The translations under genes and the position numbers were made by a program. Shown one piece after another: positions 21,077 through 31,376 of a stretch of 41,088 nucleotides of DNA; positions within the stretch are counted from its first letter, which is position 1, and each line of letters opens with the position of its first letter. This DNA is from Escherichia coli (lineage in GTDB: Bacteria; Pseudomonadota; Gammaproteobacteria; Enterobacterales; Enterobacteriaceae): positions 1 through 41,088 of the forward strand of contig NZ_JAATUR010000040.1 in NCBI RefSeq assembly GCF_011881725.1. Reading direction: 5' to 3'. Below the pieces are notes generated by a model that was not told where the DNA came from, searched no databases, and saw nothing but the letters and a program-made list of their open reading frames with translations.

Positions 21077-21920
21077 CGTTGTGGAAACGCGCCGCGATGA
21101 CGTGGCGCGTATTTTCAATATTCAGCGTTATTCACTGAATGACGGCGAGGGCATCCGCACGGTGGTCTTTTTTAAAGGCTGCCCGCATCTTTGCCCGTGG
21201 TGTGCTAATCCGGAGTCGATCTCCGGCAAAATCCAGACGGTGCGCAGAGAGGCGAAATGTCTGCACTGCGCGAAATGTTTGCGTGATGCGGATGAATGCC
21301 CCTCCGGTGCGTTTGAACGGATTGGTCGCGATATCAGCCTCGACGCGCTGGAACGGGAAGTGATGAAAGATGACATTTTCTTTCGCACGTCCGGCGGCGG
21401 CGTCACGCTTTCTGGCGGCGAAGTGTTAATGCAGGCGGAATTTGCTACCCGTTTTTTACAGCGACTTCGGCTGTGGGGTGTGTCATGCGCTATCGAAACT
21501 GCAGGAGACGCGCCAGCCAGCAAGCTACTACCGCTGGCGAAATTGTGCGATGAAGTGCTGTTTGATTTAAAAATTATGGATGCGACTCAGGCGCGGGATG
21601 TGGTGAAGATGAACCTGCCACGCGTGCTGGAGAATCTGCGTTTACTGGTGAGTGAGGGCGTCAACGTGATCCCGCGTTTGCCGCTGATCCCCGGTTTCAC
21701 GCTCAGTCGGGAGAATATGCAGCAGGCGCTGGATATACTGATTCCGCTGAATATCAGGCAGATCCATCTGTTGCCGTTTCATCAGTACGGCGAACCGAAA
21801 TACCGCCTGCTGGGGAAAACATGGTCGATGAAGGATGTTGCTGCGCCGTCATCAGCCGATGTGGCAACGATGCGCGAAATGGCTGAACGGGCCGGGTTTC
21901 AGGTTACCGTGGGAGGGTAA
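21042..21920 (+). CDS. pflC: Glycyl-radical enzyme activating protein (radical SAM)
   Basis: The 292-residue protein should install the glycyl radical on PflD. The radical SAM cluster motif CxxxCxxC is in KGCPHLCPWCANPE. A second, ferredoxin-like cysteine cluster (CLHCAKCLRDADEC) follows, which is the layout of dehydratase-type activases rather than of the short PflA. TSGGGVTLSGGE is the SAM-binding GGE region. The start MTSSAGQR at 21042 overlaps pflD by 35 nt, implying translational coupling. frwD begins 2 nt after the stop. Confidence 0.93.
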   Translation: MTSSAGQRISCNVVETRRDDVARIFNIQRYSLNDGEGIRTVVFFKGCPHLCPWCANPESISGKIQTVRREAKCLHCAKCLRDADECPSGAFERIGRDISLDALEREVMKDDIFFRTSGGGVTLSGGEVLMQAEFATRFLQRLRLWGVSCAIETAGDAPASKLLPLAKLCDEVLFDLKIMDATQARDVVKMNLPRVLENLRLLVSEGVNVIPRLPLIPGFTLSRENMQQALDILIPLNIRQIHLLPFHQYGEPKYRLLGKTWSMKDVAAPSSADVATMREMAERAGFQVTVGG

Positions 21921-21922
21921 AA

Positions 21923-22264
21923 ATGGCATACCTGGTAGCAGTAACTGCCTGCGTGAGTGGCGTGGCGCATACTTATATGGCGGCAGAACGGCTGGAAAAG
22001 TTGTGCCAACAAGAAAAGTGGGGCGTCAGCATTGAAACCCAGGGCGCGTTGGGAACTGAAAATCGCTTATCGGAAGAAGATATTCGCCGGGCGGATGTGG
22101 TGCTGTTGATTACGGATATCGAGCTTTCTGGTGCGGAGCGATTTGAGCATTGTCGCTATGTGCAATGCGGTATTAGTGCGTTTTTACGGGAACCTCAGCG
22201 GGTAATGAGCGCGGTGCGCAAAGTGCTTTCTGCTCCGCAGCAAACCCATTTTATTCTGGAGTAG
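21923..22264 (+). CDS. frwD: Fructose-like PTS EIIB component 3
   Basis: The 113-residue IIB-Fru protein carries C10 in VTACVSGVAHTYMAAERLEK, paralogous to FrwB. It is the last gene of the rightward operon. The presence of two IIB proteins for one IIC suggests alternative phosphate donors or a regulatory role. Its 3' end overlaps the convergent yijO by 14 nt. Confidence 0.92.
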   Translation: MAYLVAVTACVSGVAHTYMAAERLEKLCQQEKWGVSIETQGALGTENRLSEEDIRRADVVLLITDIELSGAERFEHCRYVQCGISAFLREPQRVMSAVRKVLSAPQQTHFILE

Positions 22265-23102
22265 TCGGTTTTTCCGTCAACTGACTATGGTACTGCCGAC
22301 GATATTCCGACGGCGAGCGTTCGGTATTTTTACGAAACAGACGGCAGAAGTAGTTGCTGTCGACAAAACCGCAGGCGTGCGCCACTTCTTTTACCTTCAG
22401 GTCATATCCTTTTAGTAACGTCTTAGCATGCTCCAGCCGCGTGTGATTAAGGTATTCGTTAAAGCCAATTGCTCCCGTTTTTTGAAACAGGTGGGAGAGG
22501 TAATTTGGTGAAATGTAGAACGCCTGCGCCACAGATTCGCGGGTGAGCGCGGATGCATAGCGTTCATCAATGTAATCACGAATGGCTTCGAACAGTGCCT
22601 GGCTGCGTGAAGCTGTCTGGATTTGGCTGCCGAGCAAATCGCGGCAGTGGCTAAGCAGACTGGCGACGATAAGCCTTGCTGTTTGCTGCTCTTGCGGCTG
22701 CATCTGCATTTCATTGAGCGTTTGAAGCAGGAAAGAACCAATGCGCGGGCCGCGTCGGGCGACGTGTTGCTTCGCCAGGTTTTGATACCGTTTGCCATCC
22801 CATTGCACGACGCTGAAGCCGAGTTGTTGTTTGCCAAACAACACACTAAAGGTGGTAGCGGGTGTTTTCCATTGTGGGAAATTCCAGCCGCCAGCGGGAA
22901 TGTATAGCACATCGCCAGGCGCTAGCGCCGCTCCTGCGCCGGTATCAACAAATTCACCTTCCAGCACAATTTCCAGCCGTGGAAAATCGACCTGGTATGC
23001 GAGATCGGGGACCGGACCGTTGCTGCTGGCAAAGTATATCTGGCGCAGCGACAGCGGGCCGTTGATCAGGCGGGAGAGCAGATAGCTGACGTCGTGATAC
23101 AT
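22251..23102 (-). CDS. yijO: AraC-family transcriptional regulator YijO
   Basis: The 283-residue protein has an N-terminal cupin-like sensor (LAPGDVLYIPAGGWN) and a C-terminal double helix-turn-helix of the AraC/XylS type (ESVAQAFYISPNYLSHLFQK, then VKEVAHACGFVDSNYFCRLFRKN). Its target is not known to me. Its position, convergent with the frw-pfl operon, makes local control of that operon a reasonable guess. It matches K-12 YijO in length. Confidence 0.9.
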   Translation of the reverse strand: MYHDVSYLLSRLINGPLSLRQIYFASSNGPVPDLAYQVDFPRLEIVLEGEFVDTGAGAALAPGDVLYIPAGGWNFPQWKTPATTFSVLFGKQQLGFSVVQWDGKRYQNLAKQHVARRGPRIGSFLLQTLNEMQMQPQEQQTARLIVASLLSHCRDLLGSQIQTASRSQALFEAIRDYIDERYASALTRESVAQAFYISPNYLSHLFQKTGAIGFNEYLNHTRLEHAKTLLKGYDLKVKEVAHACGFVDSNYFCRLFRKNTERSPSEYRRQYHSQLTEKPTTPE

Positions 23103-23149
23103 GTTATTCCCTTAGGTATGTAGACGGGAAAACAGTAACTGGCATTATG

Positions 23150-23177
23150 AAAAAAGGCCACCTGAAAAGTGTGGCCT
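23150..23177 (-). terminator. eptC intrinsic terminator
   Basis: Read leftward, AGGCCAC, a 9-nt loop and GTGGCCT are followed by a T-run (A-run 23150-23155 on the plus strand). This fits termination of eptC just upstream of the yijO start. Confidence 0.7.
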
Positions 23178-23200
23178 GATGGGGATTCGATGTAAACATT

Positions 23201-23255
23201 GCGGCAGTTTCAGCCGCTTTGTATTGCCGGATGCGGCGTAAACGCCTTATCCGGC
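23201..23255. repeat. Small GCGGC hairpin and single REP element
   Basis: GCGGC-N7-GCCGC (23201-23217) is followed by the REP at 23226-23255 (GCCGGATGCGGCGTAAACGC through TTATCCGGC). Both lie in the eptC 3' untranslated region. Confidence 0.75.
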
Positions 23256-23275
23256 AAATAACACCTGGCTGATAA

Positions 23276-25009
23276 TTACTGATTACCCACCTGATCGCCA
23301 TACGGCAGCGTGTCGTAATCGATCAGCGCATTTTTCTTATACGGATTACCAATCCAGCGGGTGGTTTCTTTGAACTGCGGGTTCACCACTGAACGGGTTG
23401 GGTCGTAACCGTCATAAGATAAGCCCGCCAAATCTGACCAGGTGTGGATCAGTTCCGCCAGGCTGTATTTACGATCAACATCCAGCGAGAAATCACGCGG
23501 ATGCGTCGCCTGCCATTTGTCCGACGTCCACAGAAGGAACGGAATGGTGTACATGTGACGCGTCGGGTTGTCTTCATTACGCCCCTGAGTTTTGTGCGGT
23601 GGTGTATCGTAAACTTCTTCACCGTGGTCAGAGAAGTAAACCAGGAAACCGTTCGGATCTGCCGCTTTAAAGTCTTTAATCAGGCTGGCAACCACATGAT
23701 CGTTGTACAGGTTAGCGTTGTCGTAATCGTTATACGACTCCAGCTCTTCTGCGCTTAATCCCGGCGGGACGTGATCGGTTTTACCATCAAACTTGCCCTG
23801 ATTTTCCGGGTAACGGTACTTGTATTTGATATGCGTACCCAGCAGATGAACGATGATCAGTTTCTTCGGTGCCGGGTCATTCAGCACTTCCTGGAACGGC
23901 TTCAGCACGTTGGTGTCGTATTCACGCGCACTCTGCGTACGTTGCTGGTTCATGTAGTACTGCTTGTCAGTCTGGCGCGAAAATACCGTCAGCATGGTAT
24001 TGCGGGCGGTCATCGTCTGCTGGTTGGTGATCCAGAAGGTTTTATAACCGGCCTGTTTCATCATGTTCATCAGCGACGGCTGCGTCAGGTACAGGTCCGG
24101 GTTCTTTTCGTTGGCGAAAGTCAGCGCCTGTTGCAGGATCTCAATGGTGTACGGACGCGAAGTCACCACGTTGTTGAATACGGCCAGGTTCGGATCGGTT
24201 TTATGCAGCGCGTCCAGCTCCGGAGTGGTTTCACGCGGATAACCGTACAGACTCATGCGCCCGCGTTGGGTCGATTCGCCAATCACCAGTACCAGGGTGC
24301 GCGGTTCATTACCCGATTCGTCTTTGAAATTAGCCAGCGGCGGTAACGCGTTGTTTTCATTCAGTAGCTTCGTCAGTGAGTTAAGTTGTTGACGATACTG
24401 ATAATAACCAGTCAGAAATTGCCACGGTGCGGCAGGTTCCATGCGTGATGCCAGATTATCCAACGTTTTCTCAAACGGCTTGTGCTTGATAAACGTGTTC
24501 ATGGCGATCGGGTGCAGAATCAGACCATAAAGCAGGGCAAAAGAGACGATATAACGCCACGGCTTTGGAATATAGACCGGGCGCAGGCGCGTCCACAGCA
24601 GAACGGCCACTGCCGTATAGGCCAGGGCAATGAGCACAATCTTCAGACTGAAATACTGGCTTAAGTACTCGCTGGCTTCGTTGGTGTTGGTTTCAAACAT
24701 CACAAACAGAACGCTTTGCGAGAACTCCTGGCCGTAGATGACGTAGTAGCATAGCGCCGCCAGAGAGGCTGCCCATAGCATCACGCCAATCACCGCGGCA
24801 ATAATTTTAATCCGCTTCGGAAAGAGGAATACCGGGATCAACCACAGCGAACTGAATAACAGCGAGTCGCGAATGCCGTTGGTGCCACTATAGCCACTGA
24901 TGTAAATAATGGCCTGTAGCAGAGTAGAGAAAAACCAAAAGTAGAGCAGTGCCCAACCCAGGGCTTTCCAGCTAAAAAGGGGTTTAGCCTGGACTTCTGT
25001 GGAATGCAT
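23276..25009 (-). CDS. eptC: Phosphoethanolamine transferase EptC
   Basis: This inner-membrane enzyme (also YijP/CptA) adds phosphoethanolamine to a heptose of the LPS core. The 577-residue protein has an N-terminal region of about five membrane segments (ALLYFWFFSTLLQAIIYI, LIPVFLFP, IAAVIGVMLWAASLAALC and others). The periplasmic sulfatase-type domain follows, with the nucleophile Thr in VIGESTQRGRMSLYG, then LLGTHIKYKYRYP and the metal-binding FSDHGEEVYD. It is monocistronic, between ppc and yijO. Confidence 0.94.
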   Translation of the reverse strand: MHSTEVQAKPLFSWKALGWALLYFWFFSTLLQAIIYISGYSGTNGIRDSLLFSSLWLIPVFLFPKRIKIIAAVIGVMLWAASLAALCYYVIYGQEFSQSVLFVMFETNTNEASEYLSQYFSLKIVLIALAYTAVAVLLWTRLRPVYIPKPWRYIVSFALLYGLILHPIAMNTFIKHKPFEKTLDNLASRMEPAAPWQFLTGYYQYRQQLNSLTKLLNENNALPPLANFKDESGNEPRTLVLVIGESTQRGRMSLYGYPRETTPELDALHKTDPNLAVFNNVVTSRPYTIEILQQALTFANEKNPDLYLTQPSLMNMMKQAGYKTFWITNQQTMTARNTMLTVFSRQTDKQYYMNQQRTQSAREYDTNVLKPFQEVLNDPAPKKLIIVHLLGTHIKYKYRYPENQGKFDGKTDHVPPGLSAEELESYNDYDNANLYNDHVVASLIKDFKAADPNGFLVYFSDHGEEVYDTPPHKTQGRNEDNPTRHMYTIPFLLWTSDKWQATHPRDFSLDVDRKYSLAELIHTWSDLAGLSYDGYDPTRSVVNPQFKETTRWIGNPYKKNALIDYDTLPYGDQVGNQ

Positions 25010-25146
25010 AGTAAAGACCTGTCTTGAAAAAATAGCGCCGAATGTAAGGACAAAACCTTAAGGATATCTGAAGGGATATCCATAATCTGGATGAAATGCA
25101 GACAGAAATATATTGAAAACGAAGGTGTTAGAACAGAAGTATTTAA

Positions 25147-25173
25147 GAAAACCCTCACGCAAAAGCACGAGGG
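25147..25173 (-). terminator. ppc intrinsic terminator, strand-specific
   Basis: In leftward RNA, CCCUCGUGC and GCGUGAGGG pair over all 9 positions, including two G-U pairs, around a UUUU loop, and are followed by a U-rich run. The plus-strand RNA would instead have two mismatches, so the signal is directional for ppc. Confidence 0.8.
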
Positions 25174-25189
25174 GGACTGGGGGGGAAGA

Positions 25190-27841
25190 TTAGCCGGTAT
25201 TACGCATACCTGCCGCAATTCCGGCAATAGTGACCATTAACGCTTGCTCGACGCGAGGATCCGGTTCCTGGCCTTCCTTTTCTGCCTGGCGGGAGCGGTG
25301 CAACAACTCGGCCTGTAATACGTTCAGCGGGTCGGTGTAAATATTCCGTAGCTGAATAGATTCGGCAATCCACGGCAGATCGGCCATAAGATGGGAATCG
25401 TTGGCAATCGCCAGCACCACTTTGATGTCTTCTTCTTGCAGATTGCGTAACTCTTTACCTAACGGCCACAGCGCTTTGTCGACCAGGCGTTGGTCATAGT
25501 ATTCCGCCAGCCAGAGATCCGCTTTGGCGAAGACCATTTCCAGCATTCCCAGACGCGTTGAGAAGAATGGCCAGTCGCGGCACATGGCTTCCAGTTCACT
25601 CTGTTTGCCATCTTCCACCACTTTTTGCAGCGCAGTACCCGCGCCCAACCAGGCTGGGAGCATCAGGCGGTTTTGCGTCCAGGCAAAAATCCACGGAATG
25701 GCGCGCAGAGACTCGACCCCACCGGTCGGGCGACGTTTCGCCGGGCGTGAACCTAACGGCAGTTTACCCAGTTCCTGTTCTGGCGTAGCGGAGCGGAAGT
25801 AAGGGACAAAGTCTTTGTTTTCGCGTACGTAGCCACGGTAAAGATCGCAAGAGATGACCGACAGTTCATCCATAATGCGACGCCAGCTCTCTTTCGGTTC
25901 CGGCGGTGGCAGCAAGTTGGCTTCCAGAATCGCTCCGGTATACAGCGACAGGCTGCTGACGGTGATTTCTGGTAGACCGTATTTGAAGCGGATCATCTCA
26001 CCCTGCTCAGTTACGCGCAGGCCGCCTTTCAGGCTTCCCGGCGGTTGCGACAGCAACGCCGCATGGGCTGGTGCGCCGCCGCGGCCAATGGAACCGCCGC
26101 GACCGTGGAACAGCGTCAGTTCAATACCCGCTTTTTCGCAGGTTTTGATTAACGCGTCCTGTGCCTGATATTGCGCCCAGGAGGCCGCCATCACGCCTGC
26201 ATCTTTTGCCGAGTCAGAATAGCCAATCATCACCATCTGTTTGCCCTGAATCAGACCGCGATACCAGTCGATATTGAGCAACTGGGTCATGACATCGTTG
26301 GCGTTGTTCAGGTCATCAAGAGTTTCAAACAGCGGTGCGACCGGCATCGCGAAACCAATGCCCGCCTCTTTCAGCAGCAGGTGGACAGCCAGCACGTCAG
26401 ACGGCGTTTTCGCCATCGAGATCACGTAGGCGGCAATAGAGCCTTGCGGCGCTTCGGCAATCACCTGGCAGGTATCAAGCACTTCGCGCGTTTCGGCGCT
26501 TGGTTGCCAGTTGCGTGGCAGAAGCGGACGTTTGGAGTTCAGTTCGCGGATCAGGAATGCCTGCTTGTCGGCTTCTGACCAGCTTTCGTAGTCGCCAAGG
26601 CCGAGGTAGCGGGTCAGCTCGCCCAGCGCTTCGGTATGACGGGTACTTTCTTGACGAATATCGATACGTACCAGCGGTACGCCGAAACATTTCACGCGGC
26701 GCAGGGTGTCGAGCAGATCGCCGTTGGCGATAATACCCATGCCACATGCCTGAAGCGACTGGTAGCAAGCGTAGAGCGGTTCCCACAGTTCTTCATTCTG
26801 CGTCAGCAGACCTTCAGGTTTTGGAAGTTCTTCACCTTTCAGACGCGCTTCCAGCCAGGCCTGCGTCGCCATCAGACGAGAACGCAGGTTTTTCATCAGA
26901 TAGCGATACGGTTCTGCGGCACCTTCTTCGCCAACCAGCGCCAGCAGTTCAGGAGTGGCTTCAACCATCGACAGTTCAGAAACCAGAACCTGAATATCCT
27001 TCAGGAACAGATCAGTAGCTTTCCAGCGGCTGAGCAGCAGGACGTGGCGGGTGATATCGGCAGTGACGTTCGGATTACCGTCGCGGTCGCCGCCCATCCA
27101 CGAAGTAAAACGGACCGGCACAAATTCAACTGGCAGCTTATAGCCGAGGTTTTCTTCCAGTTGTTCGTTCAGTTCGCGCAGGTAATTCGGTACGCCTTGC
27201 CACAGGCTGTTTTCCACTACCGCAAAGCCCCATTTGGCCTCATCAACCGGAGTTGGGCGCAGCTTACGGATTTCATCAGTATGCCAGGACTGAGCGATCA
27301 GCTGGCGCAGGCGGCGCATCAGCTGGTGGTGTTCGTAGTCGGCGATATCTTTGTTATCGAGCTGCTTTAAGCAGGCGTTCACTTCCACCATTTTGTGGAT
27401 CAGGGTACGACGGGTAATTTCGGTAGGGTGCGCAGTGAGGACCAGCTCCAGCGACAGCGATTCCACCGCTTTTTTGATGGTGTCTTCGCTCAGTTCTGGC
27501 TGGTTTTTCAGTTTACGCAGGGTGCGGGCGATCACTTCCGGATTGCTGGCAGCCTCGCCTTTCGGCGAAATGCTGTGGTATTGCTCGGCGGTGTTGGCCA
27601 GATTCAGGAACTGACTAAACGCACGCGCAACGGGCAGCAGCTCGTCGTTCGACAAATTTTGTAAGGTGGTGAGCAACTCCTGGCGGTTAGCATCATTGCC
27701 AGCGCGTGAAGATTTGGACAACTTACGGATAGTTTCTACGCGTTCAAGAATGTGTTCTCCCAACGCATCCTTGATGGTTTCTCCCAGCACTTTGCCGAGC
27801 ATACTGACATTACTACGCAATGCGGAATATTGTTCGTTCAT
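25190..27841 (-). CDS. ppc: Phosphoenolpyruvate carboxylase
   Basis: This cytoplasmic enzyme carboxylates PEP to oxaloacetate and replenishes the TCA cycle. The 883-residue product equals the E. coli length. The catalytic histidine lies in [14 protein letters not shown]. Other signatures are [12 protein letters not shown], the flexible [16 protein letters not shown] loop, [10 protein letters not shown] and the C-terminal allosteric tail ending MRNTG. It is monocistronic and divergent from the argE region. Confidence 0.97.
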   Translation of the reverse strand: MNEQYSALRSNVSMLGKVLGETIKDALGEHILERVETIRKLSKSSRAGNDANRQELLTTLQNLSNDELLPVARAFSQFLNLANTAEQYHSISPKGEAASNPEVIARTLRKLKNQPELSEDTIKKAVESLSLELVLTAHPTEITRRTLIHKMVEVNACLKQLDNKDIADYEHHQLMRRLRQLIAQSWHTDEIRKLRPTPVDEAKWGFAVVENSLWQGVPNYLRELNEQLEENLGYKLPVEFVPVRFTSWMGGDRDGNPNVTADITRHVLLLSRWKATDLFLKDIQVLVSELSMVEATPELLALVGEEGAAEPYRYLMKNLRSRLMATQAWLEARLKGEELPKPEGLLTQNEELWEPLYACYQSLQACGMGIIANGDLLDTLRRVKCFGVPLVRIDIRQESTRHTEALGELTRYLGLGDYESWSEADKQAFLIRELNSKRPLLPRNWQPSAETREVLDTCQVIAEAPQGSIAAYVISMAKTPSDVLAVHLLLKEAGIGFAMPVAPLFETLDDLNNANDVMTQLLNIDWYRGLIQGKQMVMIGYSDSAKDAGVMAASWAQYQAQDALIKTCEKAGIELTLFHGRGGSIGRGGAPAHAALLSQPPGSLKGGLRVTEQGEMIRFKYGLPEITVSSLSLYTGAILEANLLPPPEPKESWRRIMDELSVISCDLYRGYVRENKDFVPYFRSATPEQELGKLPLGSRPAKRRPTGGVESLRAIPWIFAWTQNRLMLPAWLGAGTALQKVVEDGKQSELEAMCRDWPFFSTRLGMLEMVFAKADLWLAEYYDQRLVDKALWPLGKELRNLQEEDIKVVLAIANDSHLMADLPWIAESIQLRNIYTDPLNVLQAELLHRSRQAEKEGQEPDPRVEQALMVTIAGIAAGMRNTG

Positions 27842-28222
27842 ATGACCCCAGACACCCCATCTTATCGTTTGATAGCCCTGTATCCTTCACGTCGCACTGG
27901 CGCGAATATGCTCGGGCTTTGCTTTTCGTCGTCTTTTATAAAGCCACGTAAAAGCGGTGACGTCAAATGCTGCGAAATCGCTTCAGCAAACGAATAAATA
28001 GAAGGAATTTACGCCGTTAAATTCACGACGGATAAAATAAGCGTAACTTATGAAAATGTTAAAAAAACACCGTAATTACCACTAAAGTGTTAATTGGCAT
28101 GGCGCATAAGTCACTGTAGGTCGGATAAGATGCGCAAGCATCGCATCCGACATTATTGCGGCACCGGAGTTTGGCAACGGCGCTGGATGCGGCGTGACCG
28201 CCTTATCCGGCCTACGGTTGGT
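27842..28222. repeat. ppc-argE gap with a BIME
   Basis: Two REP elements lie at 28116-28151 (GTAGGTCGGATAAGATGCGC onward) and 28182-28215 (inverted, ending ATCCGGCCTAC). They sit in the argE 3' untranslated region. The rest (27842-28110) must hold the ppc promoter, but I see no clear hexamers, and the short open frames there look non-coding. Confidence 0.75.
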
Positions 28223-29374
28223 TTAATGCCAGCAGAAATGATGAATTACCTGAGTGATCAGCTCTCGGGTTGGCTTGATAAACCGTGTTTCCAGGTATTC
28301 ATCAGGCTGATGAGCCTGATTAATTGAGCCGGGTCCCAGCACCAGCGTCGGGCATAACGTTTGAATAAACGGCGCTTCGGTACAGTAGTTCACCACTTCG
28401 GTCTTTGCTCCGAGCAATTTCTCAACCACTTTAACCAGTTGATGATTTGGCGGGCATTCATAGCCTGGGATCGGCGGATGCAGCTCATCGACCGTAAGAC
28501 GCCCCGGCCAGCGTTCGCTCACTGGAGCCAGCGCGTCATTGAGTAAGCCGTTAAGTTCATTGAGGGTCATGCCAGGCAGCGGACGAATATCCATATGCAA
28601 CTCACAGCAAGCGCAAATACGATTAGAGGCATCGCCGCCGTGAATATGCCCGAGGTTGAGCGTGGGGTATGGCACCGTAAACGCTTCATAGTGATAACGT
28701 TCTTTCAGGCTATCGCGTAATTGCAAAATATGCCCGATGGCGTCGTGCATCAGTTCGATAGCGTTAACTCCGCGCGATGGATCGCTGGAGTGGCCCGACT
28801 GACCCTGAATGCGAATGGCGTTAGAAATATGGCCTTTATGTGCGCGTACTGGTTGCAGCGACGTTGGTTCACCAATGATGGCGCAATCCGGACGGAGGGT
28901 GGTGGTTTCAGCAAAATAACGCGCTCCCGCCATACTGGTTTCTTCATCGGCAGTCGCCAGAATGTAGAGTGGTTTTGCAAGCTTCGTAACGTCGACATCG
29001 CGTAGTGCATCGAGGATAAATGCAAAGAAGCCTTTCATATCGGCGGTGCCTAAGCCGTAGAGCTTGCCGTCATGCTCCGTCAGCGTAAACGGATCGCGCG
29101 TCCAGCGGCCATCATCAAACGGCACCGTATCGGTATGACCGGCCAGCAGCAAGCCGCCAGCTCCCTGTCCGATACTTGCCAGCATATTAAACTTGTTGCG
29201 CGTTCCTGGCACGGGCTGCACTTCCACATTGAAGCCCAAATCTTTAAACCAGTCCGCCAGCAGAGTGATTAAATCTGCATTGCTTTGATCGAGTGCCTCT
29301 TCCGTGGCGCTTATTGAAGGTGTGGCAATCAGAGCACGGTAAATCTCGATAAATGGCGGTAATTTGTTTTTCAT
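28223..29374 (-). CDS. argE: Acetylornithine deacetylase
   Basis: This metalloenzyme removes the acetyl group from N-acetylornithine to give ornithine. The 383-residue M20-family product starts [10 protein letters not shown]. Metal ligands sit in [29 protein letters not shown] and IGEPTSL, and the dimerisation domain includes [10 protein letters not shown]. An in-frame ATG at 29413 exists, but it would start translation inside the ArgR operator region; the start at 29374 gives the K-12 length. It is divergent from argCBH. Confidence 0.96.
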   Translation of the reverse strand: MKNKLPPFIEIYRALIATPSISATEEALDQSNADLITLLADWFKDLGFNVEVQPVPGTRNKFNMLASIGQGAGGLLLAGHTDTVPFDDGRWTRDPFTLTEHDGKLYGLGTADMKGFFAFILDALRDVDVTKLAKPLYILATADEETSMAGARYFAETTTLRPDCAIIGEPTSLQPVRAHKGHISNAIRIQGQSGHSSDPSRGVNAIELMHDAIGHILQLRDSLKERYHYEAFTVPYPTLNLGHIHGGDASNRICACCELHMDIRPLPGMTLNELNGLLNDALAPVSERWPGRLTVDELHPPIPGYECPPNHQLVKVVEKLLGAKTEVVNYCTEAPFIQTLCPTLVLGPGSINQAHQPDEYLETRFIKPTRELITQVIHHFCWH

Positions 29375-29396
29375 TGTTGACACACCTCTGGTCATG

Positions 29397-29439
29397 ATAG
29401 TATCAATATTCATGCAGTATTTGTGAATAAAAATACACT
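29397..29439. promoter_or_regulatory. argE/argCBH operator (ARG boxes)
   Basis: Two 18-bp ARG-box-like stretches (29397-29414, containing ATATTCATG, and 29422-29439, TGTGAATAAAAATACACT) resemble the consensus TGAAT-N4-ATTCA. They lie between the divergent arg genes, where E. coli ArgR represses both directions with arginine. The exact box phase is uncertain. Confidence 0.65.
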
Positions 29440-29527
29440 AACGTTGAGCGTAATAAAACCCACCAGCCGTAAGGTGAATGTTTTACGTTTAACCAGGCAA
29501 CCAGACATAAGAAGGTGAATAGCCCCG

Positions 29528-30532
29528 ATGTTGAATACGCTGATTGTGGGTGCCAGCGGTTACGCTGGCGCTGAGCTAGTGACCTATGTAAATCGCCATC
29601 CGCATATGAACATAACCGCTTTGACTGTCTCAGCGCAAAGCAATGATGCGGGAAAGTTAATCTCCGATTTGCATCCGCAGCTCAAAGGCATCGTTGATCT
29701 GCCGTTGCAGCCGATGTCGGATATCAGCGAGTTTAGCCCCGGAGTGGATGTGGTTTTTCTCGCCACCGCCCATGAAGTCAGCCACGATTTAGCGCCGCAA
29801 TTTCTCGAAGCAGGCTGTGTGGTGTTCGACCTTTCCGGCGCGTTTCGTGTTAATGACGCTACCTTCTATGAAAAATATTATGGCTTTACCCATCAATACC
29901 CGGAACTGCTTGAGCAAGCGGCTTATGGGCTGGCGGAGTGGTGCGGCAATAAATTAAAAGAGGCGAACTTGATTGCGGTGCCGGGCTGTTATCCGACGGC
30001 GGCACAACTGGCGCTGAAACCGTTGATTGACGCCGATCTCCTTGACCTCAATCAGTGGCCGGTCATTAACGCAACCAGCGGTGTGAGCGGTGCAGGACGT
30101 AAGGCGGCAATTTCAAACAGCTTTTGCGAAGTCAGCCTGCAACCGTATGGTGTCTTTACCCATCGCCATCAACCAGAGATCGCCACGCACCTCGGTGCTG
30201 ATGTGATTTTCACCCCGCATCTGGGCAATTTCCCGCGCGGTATTCTCGAAACCATTACCTGCCGCCTGAAACCGGGCGTGAGCCAGGCGCAAATCGCGCA
30301 AGCGTTGCAACAGGCGTATGCCCATAAACCGTTGGTGCGTTTGTATGATAAAGGCGTTCCGGCGCTAAAAAATGTCGTCGGGCTGCCGTTCTGCGATATC
30401 GGGTTTGCCATTCAGGGCGAGCATCTGATTATTGTGGCGACCGAAGATAACTTATTGAAAGGTGCGGCGGCACAGGCAATCCAGTGCGCCAATATTCGTT
30501 TCGGCTATGCGGAAACGCAGTCTCTTATTTAA
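29528..30532 (+). CDS. argC: N-acetyl-gamma-glutamyl-phosphate reductase
   Basis: The 334-residue NADPH enzyme makes N-acetylglutamate semialdehyde in the third arginine step. The Rossmann motif [10 protein letters not shown] is at the N-terminus and the thioester-forming C154 lies in [12 protein letters not shown]. Residue H of THRHQPEI belongs to the active site. It is first in the argCBH operon, preceded by AGAAGGTGAATAGCCCCG. The length equals that of K-12. Confidence 0.97.
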   Translation: MLNTLIVGASGYAGAELVTYVNRHPHMNITALTVSAQSNDAGKLISDLHPQLKGIVDLPLQPMSDISEFSPGVDVVFLATAHEVSHDLAPQFLEAGCVVFDLSGAFRVNDATFYEKYYGFTHQYPELLEQAAYGLAEWCGNKLKEANLIAVPGCYPTAAQLALKPLIDADLLDLNQWPVINATSGVSGAGRKAAISNSFCEVSLQPYGVFTHRHQPEIATHLGADVIFTPHLGNFPRGILETITCRLKPGVSQAQIAQALQQAYAHKPLVRLYDKGVPALKNVVGLPFCDIGFAIQGEHLIIVATEDNLLKGAAAQAIQCANIRFGYAETQSLI

Positions 30533-30542
30533 GGGTGCAATC

Positions 30543-31316
30543 ATGAATCCATTAATTATCAAACTGGGCGGCGTATTGCTGGATAGCGAAGAGGCGCTGG
30601 AACGTCTGTTTAGCGCACTGGTGAATTATCGTGAGTCACATCAGCGTCCGCTGGTGATTGTCCACGGCGGCGGTTGTGTAGTGGATGAGCTGATGAAAGG
30701 GCTGAATCTGCCGGTGAAAAAGAAAAACGGCCTGCGGGTGACGCCTGCGGATCAGATAGACATTATCACCGGAGCTCTGGCGGGAACGGCAAATAAAACC
30801 CTGCTGGCGTGGGCGAAGAAACATCAGATTGCGGCCGTGGGTCTGTTTCTCGGTGATGGCGATAGCGTCAAAGTGACCCAACTGGATGAAGAGTTAGGCC
30901 ATGTTGGACTGGCGCAGCCAGGTTCGCCTAAGCTTATCAACACATTGTTGGAAAACGGTTATCTGCCGGTGGTCAGTTCCATTGGCGTGACGGACGAAGG
31001 GCAACTGATGAACGTCAATGCTGACCAGGCGGCGACGGCGCTGGCGGCAACGTTGGGCGCAGATCTGATTTTGCTCTCTGATGTCAGCGGCATTCTCGAC
31101 GGTAAAGGGCAACGTATTGCTGAAATGACTGCCGCGAAAGCAGAACAACTGATTGAGCAGGGCATTATTACTGACGGCATGATCGTGAAAGTGAACGCCG
31201 CGCTCGATGCTGCGCGTACACTGGGCCGCCCGGTAGATATCGCCTCCTGGCGTCATGCAGAACAGCTTCCGGCACTGTTTAACGGTATGCCTGTTGGTAC
31301 GCGGATTTTAGCTTAA
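30543..31316 (+). CDS. argB: N-acetylglutamate kinase
   Basis: The 257-residue amino-acid kinase phosphorylates N-acetylglutamate. Signatures include [10 protein letters not shown] (nucleotide binding), VHGGGCVVD and [13 protein letters not shown]. The start at 30543 (MNPLIIK) follows AAGGGTGCAATC. My memory of K-12 is an MMNPL start, so this copy appears to have one Met codon fewer. A longer in-frame start at 30462 would overlap argC. argC ends 10 nt upstream. Confidence 0.96.
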   Translation: MNPLIIKLGGVLLDSEEALERLFSALVNYRESHQRPLVIVHGGGCVVDELMKGLNLPVKKKNGLRVTPADQIDIITGALAGTANKTLLAWAKKHQIAAVGLFLGDGDSVKVTQLDEELGHVGLAQPGSPKLINTLLENGYLPVVSSIGVTDEGQLMNVNADQAATALAATLGADLILLSDVSGILDGKGQRIAEMTAAKAEQLIEQGIITDGMIVKVNAALDAARTLGRPVDIASWRHAEQLPALFNGMPVGTRILA

Positions 31317-31325
31317 GTTTTATTG

Positions 31326-31347
31326 GCCGGAGGCAGAGCTTTCCGGC
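31326..31347 (+). other. argB-argH intercistronic hairpin
   Basis: GCCGGA (31326-31331) and TCCGGC (31342-31347) form a small stem with a 10-nt loop between argB and argH. No T-run follows, so it is probably an mRNA-stability element. Confidence 0.45.
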
Positions 31348-31376
31348 ATTGAATTTCAAAATAAGGAAACAGAGTT

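Noticed and set aside
26636..27370. Antisense open frame of 244 residues inside ppc
   Set aside because: It is composition-driven opposite a conserved enzyme gene and shows no protein features.
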